From an uncultured Loktanella sp. (lineage in GTDB: Bacteria > Pseudomonadota > Alphaproteobacteria > Rhodobacterales > Rhodobacteraceae): a stretch of 10,718 nucleotides of DNA. The notes beneath the pieces are model-generated. The model saw only the letters and a program-made list of their open reading frames with translations, ran no database searches and was not told the origin of the DNA. Below are positions 7,108 through 10,718 of the stretch, in pieces. Both the position numbers and the translations under genes were made by a program. The stretch spans positions 1-10,718 of the forward strand of contig CAJXTP010000087.1 of assembly GCA_913061335.1 (NCBI GenBank). The letters run 5' to 3'. Every line of letters begins with the position of its first letter. Position 1 is the stretch's first letter.

Positions 7108-7611
7108 ATGACTGTAACACGCCGCAAACTATTGACTCTAGCAGCCGCCAGTGCAGCGCTTCCGCAGGCCGCATTTGCCAATGCGCCAACTGAAATTACA
7201 TGGGACGATCTGATTCCGCCTGGTGTGCCCTATTCTGAAATTATCGGCGAAGGCGTGATGGACGAACGCAATGACCTTTGGCTTCCTCAGTTTGATGCGA
7301 ATGCGGCCAAACTGAATCCCGCGCTGGACGGGGCCTACATCAAGATGCCGGGTTTCATTATCCCGATTGATCAGACGACGGCAGGCGTGTCTAGTTTCGT
7401 TTTGGTGCCCTATGTAGGGGCGTGCCTTCATACGCCGCCGCCGCCGCCCAATCAATTGGTGTTTGTAAACGCGATCACGCCGTGGCCGTCTGATAATTTA
7501 TGGGACGCCGTTTGGGTTACCGGACGGATGCAGCATGAATTGCAAACAACGGACGTGGCGGAAACGGGCTACGTTATGGAAGCGGAATTCATGGAGGTCT
7601 ACGTATGGTGA
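7108..7611 (+). CDS. zrgD: DUF3299 periplasmic protein, first paralogue
   Basis: The protein has 167 residues from ATG 7108; TAGGAG (7095–7100) lies 7 nt upstream. The N-terminus reads TRRKLLTL followed by a hydrophobic stretch ending QAAFA (about residue 24), which resembles a twin-arginine (Tat) signal, though Sec export is also possible. The mature part has the DUF3299 core: MPGFIIPID (80–88) and VPYVGACLHTPPPPPNQLVFV (from about 100). It has a single cysteine, C106, in a C-x-H pair with H108 followed by a polyproline stretch. That pair is a plausible metal or redox site, but this is not shown. It follows the permease by 18 nt and overlaps the next DUF3299 gene. DUF3299 genes sit in Zrg-type loci, and the lettering here is by gene order only. 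The biochemical role is unknown. Confidence 0.83.
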   Translation: MTVTRRKLLTLAAASAALPQAAFANAPTEITWDDLIPPGVPYSEIIGEGVMDERNDLWLPQFDANAAKLNPALDGAYIKMPGFIIPIDQTTAGVSSFVLVPYVGACLHTPPPPPNQLVFVNAITPWPSDNLWDAVWVTGRMQHELQTTDVAETGYVMEAEFMEVYVW

Positions 7612-8117
7612 TCTTGCCGCCAAATCGCCGCGCGCTTTTAGCCGGATTAGGGGCGCTGGCCTGTTTGCCGCGCGCAGCACTCGCCGAAGACATCATCGAT
7701 CTGAATTGGCGCGATCTGGTCTCTGATGGGGAAACATCTATCCCGCCATCAATGCAAGGGTTGTTTGGCCACGATGAAACGGACGGGTTGTTCAGCGAAC
7801 AACCGCAATCAAATGGCGTGCGCACGGACTGGAACGGGTTGGTCGTCAGCCTGCCGGGGTTCATTGTGCCGATCGATTATTCGGGCACGGGCGTCACCGC
7901 ATTCATCCTTGTGCCCTATGTCGGCGCCTGCGTTCACGTTCCACCGCCACCTGCAAACCAATTGGTGTTCGTTACAACATCGAAGCCCTACGAAAATTCC
8001 GGCTTGTTTGAAGCGGTCACGGTTGTAGGTATGTTTGGAACGGCGTCTATGTCTACACAGCTCGCTGACATTTCCTATGCATTGTCCGCAGACTTCATCG
8101 AGCCTTACCGCGCCTGA
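7605..8117 (+). CDS. zrgE: DUF3299 periplasmic protein, second paralogue
   Basis: The protein has 170 residues from ATG 7605, overlapping the first paralogue by 7 nt, with GGAGG (7593–7597) 7 nt upstream inside that gene. The N-terminus NRRALLAGLG followed by a hydrophobic run ending RAALA (about residue 27) again looks Tat-like. The core repeats the paralogue's pattern: LPGFIVPID (83–91) and VPYVGACVHVPPPPANQLVFV (from about 103), with C109 and H111 as the C-x-H pair. C109 is the only cysteine expected in the mature form. The overlap and shared core suggest tandem duplication followed by divergence, so the two may work as a heterodimer or on different substrates. It is the last gene of the operon. 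Function is unknown; a zinc-handling accessory role is inferred from context. Confidence 0.82.
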   Translation: MVILPPNRRALLAGLGALACLPRAALAEDIIDLNWRDLVSDGETSIPPSMQGLFGHDETDGLFSEQPQSNGVRTDWNGLVVSLPGFIVPIDYSGTGVTAFILVPYVGACVHVPPPPANQLVFVTTSKPYENSGLFEAVTVVGMFGTASMSTQLADISYALSADFIEPYRA

Positions 8118-8129
8118 AAGAGGTTTCAG
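8114..8129 (+). terminator. Small hairpin at the end of the Zrg-type operon (weak terminator candidate)
   Basis: CTGAAA/TTTCAG forms a 6-bp stem with a GAGG tetraloop, starting on the last gene's stop codon and followed by TCTAGATTTCT. The stem is AT-rich and the T-tract is interrupted, so intrinsic termination here would be weak at best. Confidence 0.25.
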
Positions 8130-8289
8130 TCTAGATTTCTCGGTGATCGTTAGGCCTACTTTGAATTAGATTGCAGGTCACTTCGCTCGATAAATTTGCT
8201 TCGCGATTTTGGACAATCTCTTATTTTGGCGGCGGTTTCAACTGGTCGACGCAACACTCTACTCTTTTTGGAAAGATTGAGTGAACCCT

Positions 8290-8361
8290 ATGAAGTATCG
8301 TTGCCGAGTGTTTTTCACAGATGAGCAAAAATCAGAGATATGGGACCTATGGCAGAGGTGA
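8290..8361 (+). pseudogene. IS30-family transposase N-terminal remnant
   Basis: ATG at 8290 opens a 23-codon frame encoding MKYRCRVFFTDEQKSEIWDLWQR, then TGA at 8359. From memory, IS30-type transposases of Roseobacter-group bacteria begin in the same manner (basic start, then a TDEQK..IWD.WQRG helix-turn-helix entry). Inserting one base near 8358 would continue the frame as R-G-D-P-I-L before another stop, so at least a frameshift and loss of the rest are implied. No body of the transposase and no matching right end are visible. The sequence just upstream (about 8230–8260) may be the old left end, but this is not proven. Confidence 0.5.
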
Positions 8362-8445
8362 TCCTATCCTTTAAGCTCGGTTTTTCCACTGCTTACGAAC
8401 GCAGAATAGAAAATGCAGCTGAAGCAATTGTTGTCCATGCTGTTA

Positions 8446-8498
8446 TGCGGCAGTGAGGCCGGCCATCTGCCGCACGGCATTACGACGGTTAAACCGTC
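8446..8498. repeat. Cluster of palindromes in the convergent gap
   Basis: TGCGGCAG (8446–8453) pairs exactly with CTGCCGCA (8467–8474), and the loop contains the self-complementary GGCCGGCC (8457–8464). Close by are TGCCGCACGGCA (8468–8479) and GACGGTTAAACCGTC (8484–8498). No T-run follows on either strand, so a standard terminator is not supported. They could still fold in read-through RNA from both operons, or be part of an insertion remnant. Confidence 0.45.
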
Positions 8499-8574
8499 AA
8501 CTTACGGCTTGCGAGACAAAATGATCCCTAAGCTCGACGCCATCAAGAAATCTACCGGACGATATAACGCCGCC

Positions 8575-9369
8575 TTACCGCTCGTGTCTGAACCCCCTGA
8601 GAACGCTGGTTGCGAGAAACGTAACCGCCGCGACGCACACAATGGAGGGGCCTGCAGGCGTATCAAACACATACGCCGCGCGCAGCCCGATAATGGCGGA
8701 CAGCATCCCGATCAGACCAGCGGCGACGGCCATGCCTTCGGGCGTTCGAGACAAAGGGCGTGCGGCGGCTGCCGGTATTATCAGCATGGCGGCAATAAGC
8801 AGGACTCCCACGACTTTGATCGCGACCGCAACCGTAATGGCCAACGCAATCGTCAGCACCAGTTGTTCGCGTTTCGGGTTGATCCCGCTGGCGTAAGCCA
8901 GATCTTCGTTCAATGTTGAGGTCAGCAGGGCCGACCAGCGCCAGCCGATCAGCGCGACCACAACTGCAGCACCGCCCCAGATGACCGAAAGGTCCACGCG
9001 CGAAACGGCCAGAATATCACCGAAGAGATAAGCCATCAGGTCGATCCGCACGCCTGAGATGAAAGACACGGCGACAAGCCCGAAAGCAAGCGCGGAATGT
9101 GCAAGAACACCTAGCAGTGTGTCCATCGCATAGCCCCGACCAGACAACACGTTGACGACCAGCGCCATGAGCAAGGCCACAGTCATGGTGCCCACGAAAA
9201 TCGACATCGAGAATGCCAACGATAGGGCAACGCCAAGGATCGCGGCGTGCGCCGTGGCGTCCCCGAAATAGGCCATACGTCGCCAGACCACAAAACATCC
9301 CAAAGGTGCGGCAGCAAAGGCCACGCCAATTCCCGCCAGAGCGGCACGCACCATAAAATCATCAAGCAT
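8575..9369 (-). CDS. znuB: Zinc ABC importer permease ZnuB
   Basis: This 264-residue polytopic inner-membrane protein belongs to the ABC-3 (ZnuB/MntB) permease family and forms the zinc channel of ZnuABC. Conserved N-terminal features are seen: PLGCFVVWRRMAYFGDATAHAAILG (about 22–46), the segment following the first membrane helix, and repeated hydrophobic helices through the length. The late segment AMLIIPAAAARPLSRTPEGM is the characteristic loop thought to contact the ATPase. ATG at 9369–9367 overlaps the znuC stop by 1 nt (TAATG), so translation is coupled. It is the last gene of zur–znuC–znuB, and no clear terminator follows. The length is typical. Confidence 0.94.
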   Translation of the reverse strand: MLDDFMVRAALAGIGVAFAAAPLGCFVVWRRMAYFGDATAHAAILGVALSLAFSMSIFVGTMTVALLMALVVNVLSGRGYAMDTLLGVLAHSALAFGLVAVSFISGVRIDLMAYLFGDILAVSRVDLSVIWGGAAVVVALIGWRWSALLTSTLNEDLAYASGINPKREQLVLTIALAITVAVAIKVVGVLLIAAMLIIPAAAARPLSRTPEGMAVAAGLIGMLSAIIGLRAAYVFDTPAGPSIVCVAAVTFLATSVLRGFRHER

Positions 9370-10118
9370 TATTCTGCAGCCTCTGAATGGTCGTGATTAT
9401 GATCACCATGGTCATGGCCGTGATCGTGTTCATGCCGGTAAAGTGCCAGTGCGCCGCCCGTGCCGGACCCAAACAATGCCCTATATTCGGGAGCAGATGC
9501 GACCACCGCCGGTGTCCCTTCACAGCAAACATGACCATTAAGGCAGATGACGCGGTCAGAAGCGCTCATCACGACGTGCAATTCGTGACTGATCATCAGA
9601 ACCGCGCATCCCGTGTTTTGCCGTACAGTTTCAATCTGTTGGTAAAAGGATGCTGAACCGCGTTGGTCAAGCCCCTGTGTAGCTTCGTCCAAGAGCAGCA
9701 GATCAGGTTTTCCGATCAAGGCGCGGGCAAGTAAGACCCGCTGGAATTGACCGCCCGAGAGCTTTGAGAGTTGCGCCTTCGCTAAGTCAGGCACGCCGGC
9801 TTGCGCCAGCGCATGATCGATGTCTGCAACTGCGACGCCGCGCGGCAATTTCAAGAACCTTGAAACTGTGATTGGCAAAGTTTCGTCAACATGCAACTTT
9901 TGCGGGACGTATCCAATTTTCACGCCGCTGCCTCGAACGACGCGGCCTTGGAACGGCTTGACCGCACCTATAATCGCGCGCAGCAGGCTGGTTTTACCTG
10001 ACCCGTTCGGGCCAACAATTGTGACAATCTCACCGGGTTCGACGCGCAAAGACACACGCGACAACACCGTCCTTGCGCCATAGCGAACGCTCAGGTCTTC
10101 AACTTGAACAAGGCTCAT
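9369..10118 (-). CDS. znuC: Zinc ABC importer ATPase ZnuC
   Basis: The 249-residue ATPase drives ZnuB-mediated zinc uptake. Domain motifs are complete: Walker A GPNGSGKTS (36–44), Q-loop YVPQKLHVDETLPITV with Q73, signature LSGGQ (120–124), Walker B LLLLDEATQGLD (catalytic E145) and switch histidine H178. The VPQ…LPITV Q-loop wording and the tail are typical of ZnuC rather than other ABC ATPases. The C-terminus (about 228–246) is a histidine/aspartate run with eight histidines, a cytoplasmic zinc-binding tail known in other ZnuC proteins. The start ATG 10118 overlaps the zur stop in ATGA, and the stop overlaps the znuB start. It is regulated with zur from the shared gap with znuA. Confidence 0.95.
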   Translation of the reverse strand: MSLVQVEDLSVRYGARTVLSRVSLRVEPGEIVTIVGPNGSGKTSLLRAIIGAVKPFQGRVVRGSGVKIGYVPQKLHVDETLPITVSRFLKLPRGVAVADIDHALAQAGVPDLAKAQLSKLSGGQFQRVLLARALIGKPDLLLLDEATQGLDQRGSASFYQQIETVRQNTGCAVLMISHELHVVMSASDRVICLNGHVCCEGTPAVVASAPEYRALFGSGTGGALALYRHEHDHGHDHGDHNHDHSEAAE

Positions 10119-10630
10119 GCGTCAGCCTTGTCAACACAAGATGGGCAGACCCCTTCGGCCTCAACGACAGTGCGCTCGATCCGGAAGCCAGTGGCGCGTG
10201 CTGCATCGCCTAACGCACCTCGCGCGGGGGAGGATTGGGCCTCGGCGACCGCATCGCACAAGCGGCAGATCATAAATGCTGGTGTGTGGGATTGGCTGGG
10301 GTGAACGCAGGCAATGAAGGCGTTCAGACGTTCGATCTTATGGGCCAATCCATTTGCGACAAGAAAATCCAACGCGCGATACGCGACAGGTGGCTGCGAC
10401 CCAAACCCGTCTTCGCGTAGCCGGTCCAAAATCATATAAGCGCCGAGCGCACGGTGATCTTGCAGCAATATCTCGAGCACCTTGCGCCGCACAGGCGTAA
10501 AGCGAAGACCTTCAGCCGCACAACGGGCCTCGGCTGCGGCAAGACCCCCGCTCACACATGTGCGATGATCATGTTGCGCAAACCCCAATGGGCCGGTTGC
10601 GACGTTTATCTTGTTCGACTCGCTTGTCAT
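10115..10630 (-). CDS. zur: Zinc uptake regulator Zur
   Basis: The 171-residue Fur-family repressor is expected to shut down znu genes when zinc-loaded. The N-terminal extension GFAQHDHRTC (16–25) is typical of alphaproteobacterial Zur. The winged helix contains RFTPVRRKVLEILL (43–56) and PPVAYRAL (80–87). Zinc-ligand and structural motifs follow: FIACVHPSQSH (105–115), CRLC (122–125) and CPSC (162–165). The start at ATG 10630 has no strong ribosome-binding site, and the ATG itself lies inside a Zur-box-like palindrome, which would allow tight autorepression. The gene overlaps znuC by 4 nt and is divergent from znuA. Identity as Zur rather than Fur or Mur rests on the zinc transporter context and family wording. 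Confidence 0.94.
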   Translation of the reverse strand: MTSESNKINVATGPLGFAQHDHRTCVSGGLAAAEARCAAEGLRFTPVRRKVLEILLQDHRALGAYMILDRLREDGFGSQPPVAYRALDFLVANGLAHKIERLNAFIACVHPSQSHTPAFMICRLCDAVAEAQSSPARGALGDAARATGFRIERTVVEAEGVCPSCVDKADA

Positions 10631-10643
10631 GTTATTACATTTC
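10626..10643. promoter_or_regulatory. Zur box 1 (zur-proximal)
   Basis: GTCATGTTATTACATTTC has the palindromic core ATGTTATTACAT (10629–10640, one mismatched pair). This resembles alphaproteobacterial Zur sites with ATGTTAT/ATAACAT halves, as I remember them. It covers the zur start codon (10630–10628), an unusual position that would block early elongation or initiation. Confidence 0.65.
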
Positions 10644-10654
10644 GTCTAATTGAT

Positions 10655-10676
10655 ATGTAATGTTATACAATCACAT
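10655..10676. promoter_or_regulatory. Zur box 2 (znuA-proximal)
   Basis: This is a 22-bp imperfect palindrome with ends ATGTAAT and ATCACAT, and core GTAATGTTATACAATCAC (10657–10674). Eight of 11 pairs are symmetric. It lies directly before the znuA ribosome-binding site GGAG (10677–10680). It is expected to control znuA and, with box 1 about 30 bp away, the divergent zur–znuCB unit. Confidence 0.65.
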
Positions 10677-10686
10677 GGAGACCCCG

Positions 10687-10718
10687 ATGTCCAGAAAACT
10701 TCTTACCCTATCCTTGAC
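10687..10718 (+). CDS. znuA: Start of zinc-binding protein gene znuA (cut by the window edge)
   Basis: Only ten codons (MSRKLLTLSL) plus two bases are present. They start at ATG 10687, with GGAG 6 nt upstream, and look like the basic and early hydrophobic part of a signal peptide. The identity comes from context: a divergent gene sharing Zur boxes with zur–znuC–znuB is, in this group of bacteria, normally the periplasmic zinc-binding component that the operon otherwise lacks. The sequence seen cannot prove it. Confidence 0.7.
   Translation, partial: MSRKLLTLSL

Larger units (their letters stand above)
8118..8574. other. 457-bp gap between the convergent Zrg and Znu operons
   Basis: This stretch has no convincing gene. 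It holds an IS30-like transposase fragment (8290–8361), a perfect 8-bp-arm inverted repeat (8446–8474) and a 15-bp palindrome (8484–8498). A plus-strand frame open from 8413 runs on antisense to znuB and is taken as a shadow. Base composition is lower in GC than in the flanking genes up to about 8420. Together with the transposase relic, this suggests old insertion and decay between the two operons. Confidence 0.55.

Noticed and set aside
8413..8919. A 168-codon plus-strand open frame entering znuB
   Set aside because: Its second half is antisense to znuB, and its first part has no recognisable family or good ribosome-binding site.

Overview
The window looks like chromosomal DNA of an alphaproteobacterium, most likely a Roseobacter-group member of the Rhodobacterales. 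This rests on the mid-to-high GC coding style, the hisC–tyrC–extensin-like gene order, the Zur/ZnuC/ZnuB protein types, and a short IS30-like relic. The assignment is inference from gene content; no search was run.

Left part (57–2883, minus strand): a tightly coupled three-gene unit read right to left. It comprises hisC (histidinol-phosphate/aromatic aminotransferase), tyrC (prephenate/arogenate dehydrogenase) and a secreted extensin-like C-terminal-domain protein. Both junctions are 4-nt stop/start overlaps. Divergent from it is a plus-strand GNAT acetyltransferase (3060–3767). The region between them carries three tandem 11-bp repeats and a nested inverted repeat.

Middle (4110–8117, plus strand): a six-gene operon beginning with a small Fur/Zur-family regulator. 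It is followed by a histidine-rich DUF2796 periplasmic protein (ZrgA type), an ABC ATPase of the LolD/MacB class, an FtsX/MacB-like permease and two tandem DUF3299 proteins. The gene content and order match the Zrg zinc-uptake system known from Vibrio cholerae. A near-perfect 22-bp palindrome overlaps the predicted promoter of the regulator gene, a good candidate for its operator.

Right part (8575–10718): the classical high-affinity zinc importer. zur, znuC and znuB are overlapping genes on the minus strand, and znuA, cut by the window edge, diverges on the plus strand. Two Zur-box-like palindromes lie in the zur–znuA gap. The Zrg-type and Znu operons converge on a 457-bp gap that holds a broken IS30-like transposase start and several small palindromes.

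Taken together, about 6.6 kb appears to be a zinc-acquisition island. It combines two mechanistically different importers, each headed by its own Fur-family repressor with a differently built operator. The least understood parts are the Zrg-type permease mechanism and the paired DUF3299 proteins, which both carry twin-arginine-like signals and a single conserved C-x-H site.
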